This document shows, one piece after another, positions 10,532 to 20,811 of a stretch of DNA of 64,000 nt. The position numbers and the translations under genes were made by a program. Below the pieces are notes generated by a model, which made no database searches, was not told the origin of the DNA, and saw only the letters and a list, made by a program, of their open reading frames with translations. Position 1 is the first letter of the stretch. Every line of letters starts with the position of its first letter. Source of the stretch: JAITMY01 sp031553765 (lineage in GTDB: Bacteria; Bacteroidota; Bacteroidia; Bacteroidales; UBA932); the NCBI GenBank assembly GCA_031553765.1, contig JAVBKY010000002.1, positions 310,001-374,000 on the forward strand, read 5' to 3'.

Positions 10532-12118
10532 ATGAAAAAAATACAATACACATACCTAATACTGGCAAGCGTAGTTTTATTTGCCTTGAGCTCATGTGAG
10601 GACTTTGCAGAGGATTTTCTTACAACAAAGCCAACGTCCGCCATTGAAAACCAGTACGCCTTCCTCACCTACGACGACTGCGTAAAGGGAGTAAACGGCG
10701 TGTACGCGGTATTCAAACCTTACATTACGCGGCCCATTATTTTCGACGCCATGACCGACGACCTGTTTTACGCACGCTGGGGTTCCAACGCGCTGGCCGA
10801 TTTTCGCAAATGGCAGTTTTCTACCGGAAGTTCAGAAGTATCAGGCATTTGGTCAACTAATCTGCAAATTGTAAACAACGTAAATGCTACGCTATACGGC
10901 TTTGACACAGTTGCCGTATTAGCACCTTTTGACGCAGAGCAGCAAGCCAACATCAACCGCTATAGGGGCGAGCTCTACCTTGCGCGCGCCATGGCAACTT
11001 TTGACCTGCTACGCTGCTTCAGCAAGCCTTACGACGTAAACATATTGGTTACGGCGCCCGGAGTTCCCATTGTACGTGAGGTGTACTTGGACTACACCGA
11101 GCAACCCGCTCCTACCCCACGCAGCAACATGGAGGAAACGCTACTCGCTATTGATACTGACTTAGATAGCGCAGCCAAATATCTTCCCGCAATACCGCGG
11201 GGTGCAACAAATATTAAAGGGTACAACACCACCTCGTTGAGGTATCTGTCAAGAGCTGCCATGTTTGCCTTTAAAAGCAGGTTGGAATTATATCGAGGTA
11301 ACTATCGCGCTGTGGTAGCCTACTGCGATACAATTACCGATATTTATGGCTTTCACTTCGTACCAACAGCAATAAATCCAACCGAATTTGCCCCCATATG
11401 GACGCAAGACGACATGAATATTTCCGGCGAAGTAATTTGGATGATTGCGCTAACTTCATCCGACGCCAGCAGCTACGCCTACGGCAACAACTTCAACAAT
11501 GCCACCGGAGGCTCAAAAGCATCGCCTAACTTTTTGCCCACAGGCAACCTGATGAACATATACGATCCCGCCGATTTTCGTTCATCACAAAGGGGTGTTT
11601 ACTTCCTGGCAAATTCAGAATTGGCAGTGAGCGCCACCAGCGAGCCGGTAACGTTGGTCGAGAAATTTCCATCGAGCAATAACGGCGTTAACTACAACCT
11701 AACGGGTACTCCCTATACACGCTCCAGCATGTCAAAACATTTCCGCTACGCTGAAGTGTGGCTTAATGCTATAGAATCGCTGTATAAGTTAGGTTCGTAC
11801 CAGCAGGCCTTTGAGAAGTTGAACACCTTTAAAGCTCGCCGCAACGCCAACCTAATGGCATCGTATACCACCGCCGGATTATGGGCAGAAATACAAAAAG
11901 AGCGCCGCAAGGAGTTTGCCTTTGAGGGCATGCGCTGGCACGATCTTAAGCGCTGGAGGGAAGGCGTTTTACGCCCTGCCGATCAATCATCGCAAACCAA
12001 ATTTATGGCAGTGGGTGATGATATCAACATCAGCTCAACCGACTACCACTGGGTATTTCCCATTCCACAACGCGAGGTTAATACGAACCCCGGTATTGGG
12101 CAAAACGACGGTTACTAA
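10532..12118 (+). CDS. SusD/RagB-family substrate-binding lipoprotein
   Basis: 528 residues from the ATG at 10532; a TTG at 10523 is an alternative but would only add three residues before MKKIQYTYLIL. The lipoprotein signal ends in FALSSC, giving a lipidated Cys. The body shows SusD features: an early NAFL/YDD-like helix region (ENQYAFLTYDDCVKGVNGVY), TPR-like helices, and the C-terminal signature ERRKEFAFEGMRWHDLKRWREG, ending with NPGIGQNDGY. It starts 12 bp after the SusC stop, as usual for SusC/SusD pairs, and should form the lid on that transporter. The bound substrate may be peptide, judging by the protease neighbours. Confidence 0.95.
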   Translation: MKKIQYTYLILASVVLFALSSCEDFAEDFLTTKPTSAIENQYAFLTYDDCVKGVNGVYAVFKPYITRPIIFDAMTDDLFYARWGSNALADFRKWQFSTGSSEVSGIWSTNLQIVNNVNATLYGFDTVAVLAPFDAEQQANINRYRGELYLARAMATFDLLRCFSKPYDVNILVTAPGVPIVREVYLDYTEQPAPTPRSNMEETLLAIDTDLDSAAKYLPAIPRGATNIKGYNTTSLRYLSRAAMFAFKSRLELYRGNYRAVVAYCDTITDIYGFHFVPTAINPTEFAPIWTQDDMNISGEVIWMIALTSSDASSYAYGNNFNNATGGSKASPNFLPTGNLMNIYDPADFRSSQRGVYFLANSELAVSATSEPVTLVEKFPSSNNGVNYNLTGTPYTRSSMSKHFRYAEVWLNAIESLYKLGSYQQAFEKLNTFKARRNANLMASYTTAGLWAEIQKERRKEFAFEGMRWHDLKRWREGVLRPADQSSQTKFMAVGDDINISSTDYHWVFPIPQREVNTNPGIGQNDGY

Positions 12119-12127
12119 TATCGAAAC

Positions 12128-13057
12128 ATGAAGACCATGAGAAATATACAACGCCTAATAGCTATTCTTTTTTGCGTCGCGCTGGGCTTAACATCATGCG
12201 AAGAGAAGGAAAGCATGCTTTACAATGGACCACAAATAGCCAACTTCGGTAACTACGAGCAGTATTACTACTTCGCCTTCGATAAGGACACCTCCGAGTA
12301 CGACTTGCAGGTAGGGGTGCTACGCCCCGCCGACAACGATATTAAGTTGGATCTGGAAATAACCGGGAACAGCAGGCCTGCCGGCATTTTTGTTAAAGAT
12401 GAAGACGGCAACATAGTAGCCGGTAAAAACTTCAGCGTTACGGTAAAAAAAGGTAACATAACCGCCCCCATAAAGGTAATGGTCAAAACCAACGCCATGC
12501 GGAGTCAGGCAACCGACACGCTAAAGGTGAAGTTGACCGACCCTATGTTAGGCGCTGGCGGCACATCTCACTTAGCCAGCAATGTAACGCTAAAGGTATA
12601 TCCTTACTGTACATTTACACGTAATGAAATGGCTGAACTTTTAGGAACCTATACCGCCAACCAAACATCGGGTCCCAACAACCCCACCTATGTTATTCAG
12701 GAAAACCCCTACACCGTTAGGGTTAAAAGTGTAGTGGGCGACACCATGTTTATTGAAGGACTATTCCACGTAACACCACAATTTACCACAAGAAACAATA
12801 CGTACAGGGTTTACGTTGACCGCTCAACCACGCCATATAAGTTATACGTAAATGGTGGCGACTACCTATTTACATGGACCACGGCACCCTATGCGAACGC
12901 CGGCGACATGTACACCACCAACTACTATAAAACCGAGTATGGCAGCATAGACTTCTGCAGTAAAACAATGACAATAAAATCGGAATCACACTCGCCTACC
13001 ACTGGCCAGGATTTCGGTCAAACGAGTACGTTTATTGTAAACCTCACGAAAAACTAG
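12128..13057 (+). CDS. Surface lipoprotein, third gene of the SusCD cluster
   Basis: 309 residues. The lipoprotein signal MKTMRNIQRLIAILFCVALG ends in LTSC with Glu residues after the Cys. The middle (about 45-160) looks like the Ig-like/Calx-beta-type N-terminal domain common in third-position PUL lipoproteins (FAFDKDTSEYDLQVGVLRP, DTLKVKLTD). A C-terminal domain (about 165-309) contains GTYTANQTS and CSKTMTIKSES. No catalytic motif was recognised. It begins 9 bp after susD and ends 3 bp before the next gene, so it is in the same operon. Probable role: cell-surface binding of the imported substrate; the exact family is uncertain. Confidence 0.8.
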   Translation: MKTMRNIQRLIAILFCVALGLTSCEEKESMLYNGPQIANFGNYEQYYYFAFDKDTSEYDLQVGVLRPADNDIKLDLEITGNSRPAGIFVKDEDGNIVAGKNFSVTVKKGNITAPIKVMVKTNAMRSQATDTLKVKLTDPMLGAGGTSHLASNVTLKVYPYCTFTRNEMAELLGTYTANQTSGPNNPTYVIQENPYTVRVKSVVGDTMFIEGLFHVTPQFTTRNNTYRVYVDRSTTPYKLYVNGGDYLFTWTTAPYANAGDMYTTNYYKTEYGSIDFCSKTMTIKSESHSPTTGQDFGQTSTFIVNLTKN

Positions 13058-13060
13058 GAC

Positions 13061-16000
13061 ATGAGAATTAGAACCTTCATATACACATTGCTCCTGCTGC
13101 CCACGCTTATGCTGGCTGCAGCAAGTGCAAACGCTCAGGGATATGACCCCGATGAGGTAGCTACGCTGAAAGCATTTTTTTCTCAAACTGCTGCCGATGG
13201 AGTTAGAACCAATGGTGCGATGCTGGGCGTAGCTAACATCGAAAAGTGGGACCCGGGAACGCAACTCGCAAAAATTCAGTGGAATTCCATGAATCCCAAA
13301 AGAGTAATGACGCTCCAATGGTCAAACAAAGGACTTGCCGGAGATCTCAACGTGAGCGGGTTTAAATATATACAACAAGTAGCTGTAGCCTGGGACACAA
13401 CAGTAGTGGCAAGCGAAAGAGGTCCAAAAAGTCAGCTAACAAGTCTCACGCTATCGGATAGCCTAAAATATCTAACAGATATTCGATGTAATGACAACCT
13501 CATCACATCACTAATTCTACCCGACTCCTTAAAAGACCTCGCACGCTTGGATTGTCAGAATAATCAGCTACGCACGCTCACAATGCCAAGCGTTTTAGGG
13601 AAGTTAACCACACTCAATTGCAGTCACAACCTCATCGAAAGCCTGATACTTCCCGCTGAGATAAACACAATAAAAAACAAAAGAGCCGGTTTGGATAGCT
13701 GTGCATCCGAAATACTCTGTGCAAACAATAGGTTGAAATTTTCTACGTTACCTAAGGTTGTATTCTGCACAGGGTTTACAAAGACCAGCAGGTGTAATGT
13801 TGAAAAGGACTTCGTATATAGCCCGCAAGCAATAATACAGGGTTATAAGGTGCATCAAGGTGCAGGAATAGACTTAAGCAGCGAGTTCGACATTACCGTA
13901 CGCGGAGAAGTTGAACCCACCACATATGCATGGTTTGAAGTTGTTTTAGGTAATGAAAACCCAATAGCCCTACCCTCCCTGGGTAGCGGCATATTTGACG
14001 TTACTGGCAAGGCCGGAAAAACGTTGCGTTGCAAAATGACCAACGCAAACTACGCTAACCTCGTTTTAGTGTACGAAACGCTGGTGGTTAACGACAACGA
14101 ACCGGTATATGACTATAACGGTGAGATTGCCGACCTGAAAGTTTTCTTTGCGCAAAAATCCGCCGATGGAGTAACAACCAACGGCAGCAAGTTGGGTATT
14201 TTCAACGTTGATAGTTGGGACCCCTCTATGACCGGTGTAACCGATGGGCTTACCTGGACACCCGGCAGTGTTTACCGTCTAAACACTATTAGTTGGAATG
14301 GTAAAGGCTTGGCCGGGCAGCTGGATTTGGCGAACTGCACGCAGGTAACATCAGTAGATGTCTCCAACAACGAAATTGGACAAATTACCGCGCCTTCAAC
14401 GTATACCCTGCTAAGCACCTTCACCGTCGGCAACAATGCGATGAAGATTTCAACGCTGCCTGCCATAGCATCAAGCGTAGCTGGATTCACTTACACGCCA
14501 CAGGATACCATTTTTGCCGGCACAACTTACGAAACCGTTGACCTGTCGGGAGAGAGCAGCGTTACCATTAACAGTACGCCATACCCCACCACATACGCAT
14601 GGTTTAATATTACCTCAGGCGGTGAAGTGCCCGTTACCACTGGTATTATCAACAACGGACAAGGCGTATTTACATTGCAAGACTATACCCTATCCGGCGC
14701 AACTCTGCTATGCAAGTTGACAAATTCCGGTTTCCCAAAGTTGGATACCGAAGGCAAGCCTATTGTGTACAAGTATTCGGTAGGACGTCTTGCCAACTAT
14801 AACTCTCTTGATGTAAGTGCGCTCAAATCTTTCTTCAGGCAAACCTCAGCAACAAGCGGAGTTACCAATGGCGCAAAGTTGGGCGTTACCGACATTGACG
14901 ATTGGGAACCCGACACCCCCGGCGAAGACGCCTTCCTTACATGGGACGGCAGTTCACCCCGTCGCCTCTCGGAAATAGTGTGGAGCAATAAAGGATTGGC
15001 CGGCACGCTGGCGTTGACCAACTGTGATTCTATTGTTGTATTAGCATGCGATAGCAATTACATAAGCACAATTACCCTTCCGGCTAATGCCGCAATAACA
15101 AGTTTGAGCGTACAAGTTAATAAGCTGAAATTCTCTACGCTGCCAAAATATGCGGTAGGCGGAGTGCTTACCACCTATACCTACGCTCCGCAAGACAGCA
15201 TAATAGCCGGTACAATACCCTACACCACCAGCATTAACCTCGGCGCAGAGGCATCGGTTACTATTGGTAGTAGCACGGTAGCCTCCACATTTAGCTGGTT
15301 TAAGATATCAAATGATGTTGCTACGCCAATCACGCCTTCGGGCAGCAATGGTATTTTCAGATTTTCCGTTGATAACATTGGTGATACCGTTATTTGTAAA
15401 ATAACTAACGCCAGCTTCCCCGATCTTCGTGGCGATTCATCGCTTATTTACAAAGCAATAATCGCACCCGCCCCCGGTTATGACCCCTACGAAGTAGAAG
15501 TACTTAGGGCTTTCTTTGCGCTACCCAACGCTGATGGAGTAGGTATTAACGGTGACGAGTTCGGCATATTTGATGCCGACGCCTGGGACCCCTCCACCAC
15601 CAGTGCAGGATTATCATGGTCGGAAGGTTCAAATAAGCACGTGACCGCTATCAACTTTACGCTGAAAACGCTACTCACCGGCAGGCTTGACCTAAGCATT
15701 TTCTCATACCTGAAGCGGCTGGAAATAAATAGAACCAAGATTACTGCGCTTACGCTGCCCGTTGAAGCCGATTCACTGGCAAACGTATTTTGCCAAGAAG
15801 CTGCGCTTACCGCACTAGCCACCCCTACTAATGCACCCAAGCTGGAGGTTTTGAACTGCTATACCAACAAAATCGGAGCATTCAGTTTCCCCAGTTACGC
15901 ACCTGTACTCAAAGAGGTACGTATCGATGCAAACCAGCTAACAGAGATAATAGTACCCGACCATATACGCGCACTTACGTTGCTATGGGCAAGAGAAAAC

Positions 16001-17290
16001 CAATTAACAAAAGTAAAGCTACATGGTAATTTACCGGCACTACGCTACCTGTATTTGACCAGAAATCCTTTAGATACCATAGTACTACCTTCTCTACCCG
16101 GATTGCAAAGCCTATGGCTTGACCACAACAAGTTTCGTTTCTCTACATTGCCAAAAATAAAACTTCCCACCAGTAGCGCCTACACCACCGGCAACTACAG
16201 GTACCTCAATCAGGATACCATACAGGGAGGCACGGTTAGCGGTACTATAACCGACCTTGTTAACGAGTACATCATTACCCGTAATGGCGAAACTCGCGCC
16301 ACCCAGTACACATGGTACGAAATTGATACTGCCGGAAATAAAATAGGAGAAAACATCAACGGCTTTAACGTAGATGCAGCCACAGGCATTATTGTAATTC
16401 CCTCATCAGCCGTGGGTAAAAAGGTACGCTGTGAAATGCGTAACGCAACCTTCCCCGGCGGAGAGTTCGCCATCACAGAAGTAGACTACACTCCGCTAAC
16501 GCTAGTATACGAAGCAACTGTTGGAGCAGCTCTACTAAGTGAGGTAAAAGTAAACGGACAGGTGGCTAGCTTATCAAGAGCCAATACCTACGCTTATATG
16601 GCTGATTGTAACGTAAGTCAGATTACCATGTCGCTCACTGCTATGGCTGGCGCAAACGTAAAGGTAAACGGACAAACGTACAATCCCGCTACCGTAATTT
16701 TACTTACACCCGAAGCCGTTACACCTGTTGAAATTTCTGTAACTACAGCTGATAATATTGTAACCGAATACTACGTACTCAACGTAGCATCGGCGCTACC
16801 TGGCAACAAGTTCTTCAAGCAACGCTGGAACGATGTACTATCTGCCGTAAACAATCCGAACAACAACGGAGGCTTTACGTTTAACAGCTACAAGTGGTAC
16901 AAAAACGGTATACTGGTTGATGAAAATACTAATGGCTACTACTACGAGCAAGGCGGACTCGACAGAAGCGCAACCTACTCTGCCATATTCCAAAGCCGCA
17001 GAGGCGACGAATATAAGGTGTGTCCGCTATCGGCTGTAGCCGGAATTACAAGCGTTAAAATATACCCTACACCCATACACGCAGGGCAAAGCATAACCGT
17101 ACAGCTACCCGAAGGTGACGAAGAAGGAAGCGTTCAGATACTGAACATTAACGGCAACTATGTAAAGAGGGATATGAAGCTTGACAGCAACACCGGCTAC
17201 GTAACCGCTCCTGCACAACCCGGCATGTACTTGCTGCAAGTAAAGCCAAGTAATAAAACTCCCGAATATATAAAGATAATTGTAGATTAA
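13061..17290 (+). CDS. Four-module leucine-rich-repeat protein with T9SS type A tail
   Basis: 1409 residues. Signal peptide ends near ASANAQG. Four related modules begin at about residues 28, 350, 581 and 806, each opening with a motif like YDPDEVATLKAFF, then ADGV-TNG and a tryptophan segment (EKWDP, DSWDP, DDWEP, DAWDP). Each continues with leucine-rich repeats (NCSHNLIESLILP type) and an Ig-like stretch ending in CK(M/L/I)TNA. From about 1330, ITSVKIYPTP to IKIIVD is a T9SS type A sorting domain. It is predicted to be exported and surface-exposed, probably binding protein or another ligand; no catalytic motif was seen. It starts 3 bp after the preceding gene, so it is operon-coupled. The ligand is unknown. 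Confidence 0.88.
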   Translation: MRIRTFIYTLLLLPTLMLAAASANAQGYDPDEVATLKAFFSQTAADGVRTNGAMLGVANIEKWDPGTQLAKIQWNSMNPKRVMTLQWSNKGLAGDLNVSGFKYIQQVAVAWDTTVVASERGPKSQLTSLTLSDSLKYLTDIRCNDNLITSLILPDSLKDLARLDCQNNQLRTLTMPSVLGKLTTLNCSHNLIESLILPAEINTIKNKRAGLDSCASEILCANNRLKFSTLPKVVFCTGFTKTSRCNVEKDFVYSPQAIIQGYKVHQGAGIDLSSEFDITVRGEVEPTTYAWFEVVLGNENPIALPSLGSGIFDVTGKAGKTLRCKMTNANYANLVLVYETLVVNDNEPVYDYNGEIADLKVFFAQKSADGVTTNGSKLGIFNVDSWDPSMTGVTDGLTWTPGSVYRLNTISWNGKGLAGQLDLANCTQVTSVDVSNNEIGQITAPSTYTLLSTFTVGNNAMKISTLPAIASSVAGFTYTPQDTIFAGTTYETVDLSGESSVTINSTPYPTTYAWFNITSGGEVPVTTGIINNGQGVFTLQDYTLSGATLLCKLTNSGFPKLDTEGKPIVYKYSVGRLANYNSLDVSALKSFFRQTSATSGVTNGAKLGVTDIDDWEPDTPGEDAFLTWDGSSPRRLSEIVWSNKGLAGTLALTNCDSIVVLACDSNYISTITLPANAAITSLSVQVNKLKFSTLPKYAVGGVLTTYTYAPQDSIIAGTIPYTTSINLGAEASVTIGSSTVASTFSWFKISNDVATPITPSGSNGIFRFSVDNIGDTVICKITNASFPDLRGDSSLIYKAIIAPAPGYDPYEVEVLRAFFALPNADGVGINGDEFGIFDADAWDPSTTSAGLSWSEGSNKHVTAINFTLKTLLTGRLDLSIFSYLKRLEINRTKITALTLPVEADSLANVFCQEAALTALATPTNAPKLEVLNCYTNKIGAFSFPSYAPVLKEVRIDANQLTEIIVPDHIRALTLLWARENQLTKVKLHGNLPALRYLYLTRNPLDTIVLPSLPGLQSLWLDHNKFRFSTLPKIKLPTSSAYTTGNYRYLNQDTIQGGTVSGTITDLVNEYIITRNGETRATQYTWYEIDTAGNKIGENINGFNVDAATGIIVIPSSAVGKKVRCEMRNATFPGGEFAITEVDYTPLTLVYEATVGAALLSEVKVNGQVASLSRANTYAYMADCNVSQITMSLTAMAGANVKVNGQTYNPATVILLTPEAVTPVEISVTTADNIVTEYYVLNVASALPGNKFFKQRWNDVLSAVNNPNNNGGFTFNSYKWYKNGILVDENTNGYYYEQGGLDRSATYSAIFQSRRGDEYKVCPLSAVAGITSVKIYPTPIHAGQSITVQLPEGDEEGSVQILNINGNYVKRDMKLDSNTGYVTAPAQPGMYLLQVKPSNKTPEYIKIIVD

Positions 17291-17339
17291 GTGCATGTTG
17301 TGGCAAATACCACTAAGCATAGACAAATTCATATATCAG

Positions 17340-18191
17340 ATGAAAAGAATACTTATAGCCACCCTAATGCTACTGCTGTACTCCGCGGCTCAGGCGCAAG
17401 CCAAGTATGAATACTCGGTTTACGGACAAGCAGGCATATCTACGCTGAAGTACAAGCTATCGAAAAAGGGTGAAAGAGAATCCGACTACGGAGGTGGTGG
17501 TGGAGCAGGTTTTACCTACTACCTCAACGATCGATTCGGGGTAACCACAGGGCTCGAACTTAATGTGTATAATGCTCAAACATCCTATAGTCAGACGAGT
17601 GGACAATATACCACCGCCGATATTACAGGAGATCAGCTAAGCTACACCTACAGCATTTCCGGGTATGAAGAAAAACAAAAAACAACCATACTGAGCATCC
17701 CCATTATGGGGCAACTGCTATTTCCGGTGAGCAAAAAAAACGACTACCGCATGAAGTTGTTTGCTGCCGGAGGATTTAAATTAGGTATTCCGCTCAAATC
17801 AACATTTACCACCGACATGGGTTCAATAGCCACAACCGGAACCTACCTATATGAAGGTATAACATACACCAACCTGCCGCAGCATGGCCTCACCTCTGAC
17901 TGGTCGGCCGAAGGCAGCGGCGATATCAACTTAGGATTTTCGAGTATGGTATCACTCGAATTCGGTGCGCGGTTTGACCTTGAGCAAAGCATGGCCTGCT
18001 ACGTAGGGCTATACCTCGACTACGGGTTAAACACCATTCAAAAGGACGATAATTTGCCCCTGAACGAATACAACGCCGGAAATCCATCGGAAATGTTGTA
18101 CAATAGCGTGCTAAACTCAAGCTATGTAAAAAAGGGAGAAATTAGGCCACTTGCATTTGGCGTAAAGCTGCGTTTCACATTCTGCAAATAA
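17340..18191 (+). CDS. Outer-membrane beta-barrel protein (PorT/OMP_b-brl type)
   Basis: 283 residues from the ATG at 17340; this start gives a clean signal peptide MKRILIATLMLLLYSAAQAQ, whereas an upstream in-frame start at 17295 would put 15 unlikely residues in front. The mature part alternates polar and hydrophobic residues, has a glycine-rich early loop (DYGGGGGAGFTYYLND) and ends in an aromatic-containing strand (GVKLRFTFCK). It resembles the partial barrel at 1-443. It follows the leucine-rich T9SS protein by about 50 bp, repeating the order large T9SS protein then small barrel seen on the other side of the divergent promoter. Function is unknown; a membrane partner of the exported protein is possible. 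Confidence 0.82.
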   Translation: MKRILIATLMLLLYSAAQAQAKYEYSVYGQAGISTLKYKLSKKGERESDYGGGGGAGFTYYLNDRFGVTTGLELNVYNAQTSYSQTSGQYTTADITGDQLSYTYSISGYEEKQKTTILSIPIMGQLLFPVSKKNDYRMKLFAAGGFKLGIPLKSTFTTDMGSIATTGTYLYEGITYTNLPQHGLTSDWSAEGSGDINLGFSSMVSLEFGARFDLEQSMACYVGLYLDYGLNTIQKDDNLPLNEYNAGNPSEMLYNSVLNSSYVKKGEIRPLAFGVKLRFTFCK

Positions 18192-18207
18192 AAAAACATC
18201 ACATAAG

Positions 18208-20784
18208 ATGAAGAAAATAGTAAGCTGTTTGATCATTATACTATCCGTTCACTTCCTGAGTTGGGCGCAGGCTGACCAAGATAGCGCGTCCTACTACCAC
18301 GGAAAAATTCGCGTAAAACTTAAAGAAAGCGTGGAGCCTTATGCGCAAGCACTATCGCAACCAAGTGGTATTACAAAAGCACAAAGATTGACACTTCCCT
18401 CTGCAGCAAGGGCGCTTAATACGCTCAACACGCGCTATAGGGTGGTTGACATGGAGCGCGTATTTCCCGACGCGGGAATTTACGAAGCCAAGCACCGCAA
18501 ATATGGATTGCACCTGTGGTATGATATTACCTATACCGTGGACAGCAACGCCGTATCGCTTGCAAAATCGTACACATCAAGTCCTGGAATAGAGATAGCC
18601 GAGCCTATATACAAAATTCAACCTGTATACCAAAACACGGCGCCACAAATGATAGCCTATGCCGCCGGCGAAACTCCCTCAGACAGCACCAACGACCCCA
18701 TGGCAAAATACCAGTGGCACTACCACAACACAGGCTCGGTATCAGGTTCGATAAAAGGGGTGGATATTAATCTGCGAAAAGCATGGGGCATTACCATGGG
18801 TGATAGCAGCGTAATTGTAGCTATTAACGACGGTGGACTTGATAGCAGCCACAACGACCTCAAGGCTAACCTTTGGCGCGATGCCAACGGTAATATTGGT
18901 TACAACTTTGTAAGAAACAACCACAATGTTACCCCATACGACCACGGAGTGCACGTTGGCGGAACTGTTGCCGCAGTGAACAACAATGACCTTCTGGTTG
19001 CCGGAGTGGCCGGTGGACGTGGTGTTGTTAACGGAAGAGGCACAGGAGCACGCCTTATGTCGTGCCAAATTTTGGCGCTCAGCGGCACCCAAACAGTTCA
19101 AACACCTAACCCCGAAAAGGCATTCATTTATTCAGCCGACAACGGCGCCGTAATATCGCAAAACAGCTGGGGATACTCTGTCGAAGGGCAAGCCAGCAGC
19201 CTGGTACGCGATGCGATTGATTACTTTATTGGAGAGGCCGGCACCGACGAGAACAGCAATCCCCTCCCCAACACAAAAATGAAGGGCGGCATAGTAATAT
19301 TTGCCGCCGGTAACCAAGGTAGCGCAGGTGTTTGGTACCCACAACGCTACGAAGAGGTAATAGCCGTGAGCTCTATTGGCCCCAACGGTCAAAGAGCCGC
19401 CTACTCCAACTACGGACCGTGGGTTGACATTGCCGCACCGGGCGGATTGGAAATGCCGGGAGCGGCCAAGGTATTTAGCACGCTACCCAACGAAAACGGC
19501 GGCACCTACGGTGGTATGTTTGGTACCTCCATGGCATGTCCGCACGTATCGGGTGTAGCAGCGCTGGTGCTCGCTCAATACGGACACGCCAACTACACCC
19601 CCGACTCACTGCGCACGCGCCTGCTGGGCACCGTGCGTTCACTTTGGACACTCGACGCCTCCTACGCTCCCTACATGGGCTACGGACTGCTTGATGCCTA
19701 TGAAGCGCTTAAGCCTATGGTGCCCGTAACCGCGCTGCAAATAGAAAACAGTCTCGGTCCCCAAACATCCATTACCGACACCATTGGATCTCGTAAACGT
19801 TTGTTTGTTAGCACCACCCCCGCCACTGCTACTATAACACAGGCTATATGGTCAAGTAGTGACGCTACCGTAGCATCAATCAACAAGGGATACGTAACTT
19901 TTTTGAAAGCAGGAACGGCCACCGTTACGGCAAAATCAATGAGCGACACTACCATTATTTCTACCTGCAACATTACCGTTACCCCAAAGCTGGTAGCAGG
20001 TATATCATTCAGCTTTACCGACACCATAGCGTATGTGGGAAAGCCGGCTCTTTCTATAGTAGCAAACATCACTCCCAGCAGCGCCTCAAACCAGAACGTA
20101 ACATGGACGTTAAGCAACCCTCAAGTAGCAAGCGTAACGCCAAACGAATTAACTCCGACTATAGCAGATATTACTGCTGTAAAATCGGGCAGCACCATTG
20201 TCACAACCACTACCGAGGATGGTGGCTACAGCGCCAGCTTTAACCTGCGGGTTATACAACCGGTGAAAGGCGTACACATTGCACCTGCAGTAGTATCTGT
20301 CATTAACGGGCAAAGCCAGACACTCAAAGCTGTAATCACTCCTGAGGATGCCGATAACCAAAATGTAGTTTGGAATGTACAAAATTCGGCCATTGCATCC
20401 ATCGATCAAAATGGTATTTTAGCTGCACTACATAAAGGTAAAACAAGCGTAGGCGTTACCACCGAAGACGGAGGATACACCGCTACCGCACCCGTTACTG
20501 TGTTTACCGAGCCACATGCGCCCGAAGGCTTTAGCCCCAACGGCGACGGAAGAAATGATGCCTTTGTATGTGCCATGGACGAGAACGAAACATATATGCT
20601 CAACATTTTTGACCGATCGGGGCAGCAGTACTACACCTCCGCAGATTACAAAAATGATTGGGAAGGCATAGCCAATACGGGATCGAATAGCGGTAAGAAA
20701 GTACCTGCCGGAACTTACTACTACGTGCTCACGGGTAACAGTAGCAACTCTACCATTAAAGGCTTTGTGGTTATACGCTATTAA
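18208..20784 (+). CDS. Subtilisin-like (S8) secreted protease with Big_2 domains and T9SS type B tail
   Basis: 858 residues, signal peptide ending LSWAQA. The catalytic triad is readable: Asp208 in VAINDGGLDSSHNDL, His246 in DHGVHVGGTVAA and Ser441 in GTSMACPHVSG, with the oxyanion Asn in FAAGNQGS. Three Big_2-like Ig domains follow (about 508-595, 595-685, 686-770, e.g. AIWSSSDATVASINKGYVTF). The final ~87 residues, from EGFSPNGDGRNDAF to FVVIRY, are a CHU_C / gliding-motility-associated type B T9SS domain. It should be exported by T9SS and degrade protein outside the cell. The gene just downstream encodes a PorP/SprF protein, the known kind of partner for type B tails. It starts 16 bp after the preceding gene. 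Confidence 0.93.
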   Translation: MKKIVSCLIIILSVHFLSWAQADQDSASYYHGKIRVKLKESVEPYAQALSQPSGITKAQRLTLPSAARALNTLNTRYRVVDMERVFPDAGIYEAKHRKYGLHLWYDITYTVDSNAVSLAKSYTSSPGIEIAEPIYKIQPVYQNTAPQMIAYAAGETPSDSTNDPMAKYQWHYHNTGSVSGSIKGVDINLRKAWGITMGDSSVIVAINDGGLDSSHNDLKANLWRDANGNIGYNFVRNNHNVTPYDHGVHVGGTVAAVNNNDLLVAGVAGGRGVVNGRGTGARLMSCQILALSGTQTVQTPNPEKAFIYSADNGAVISQNSWGYSVEGQASSLVRDAIDYFIGEAGTDENSNPLPNTKMKGGIVIFAAGNQGSAGVWYPQRYEEVIAVSSIGPNGQRAAYSNYGPWVDIAAPGGLEMPGAAKVFSTLPNENGGTYGGMFGTSMACPHVSGVAALVLAQYGHANYTPDSLRTRLLGTVRSLWTLDASYAPYMGYGLLDAYEALKPMVPVTALQIENSLGPQTSITDTIGSRKRLFVSTTPATATITQAIWSSSDATVASINKGYVTFLKAGTATVTAKSMSDTTIISTCNITVTPKLVAGISFSFTDTIAYVGKPALSIVANITPSSASNQNVTWTLSNPQVASVTPNELTPTIADITAVKSGSTIVTTTTEDGGYSASFNLRVIQPVKGVHIAPAVVSVINGQSQTLKAVITPEDADNQNVVWNVQNSAIASIDQNGILAALHKGKTSVGVTTEDGGYTATAPVTVFTEPHAPEGFSPNGDGRNDAFVCAMDENETYMLNIFDRSGQQYYTSADYKNDWEGIANTGSNSGKKVPAGTYYYVLTGNSSNSTIKGFVVIRY

Positions 20785-20811
20785 GCAACAAAAACAAGAC
20801 ATCTATTTCGT

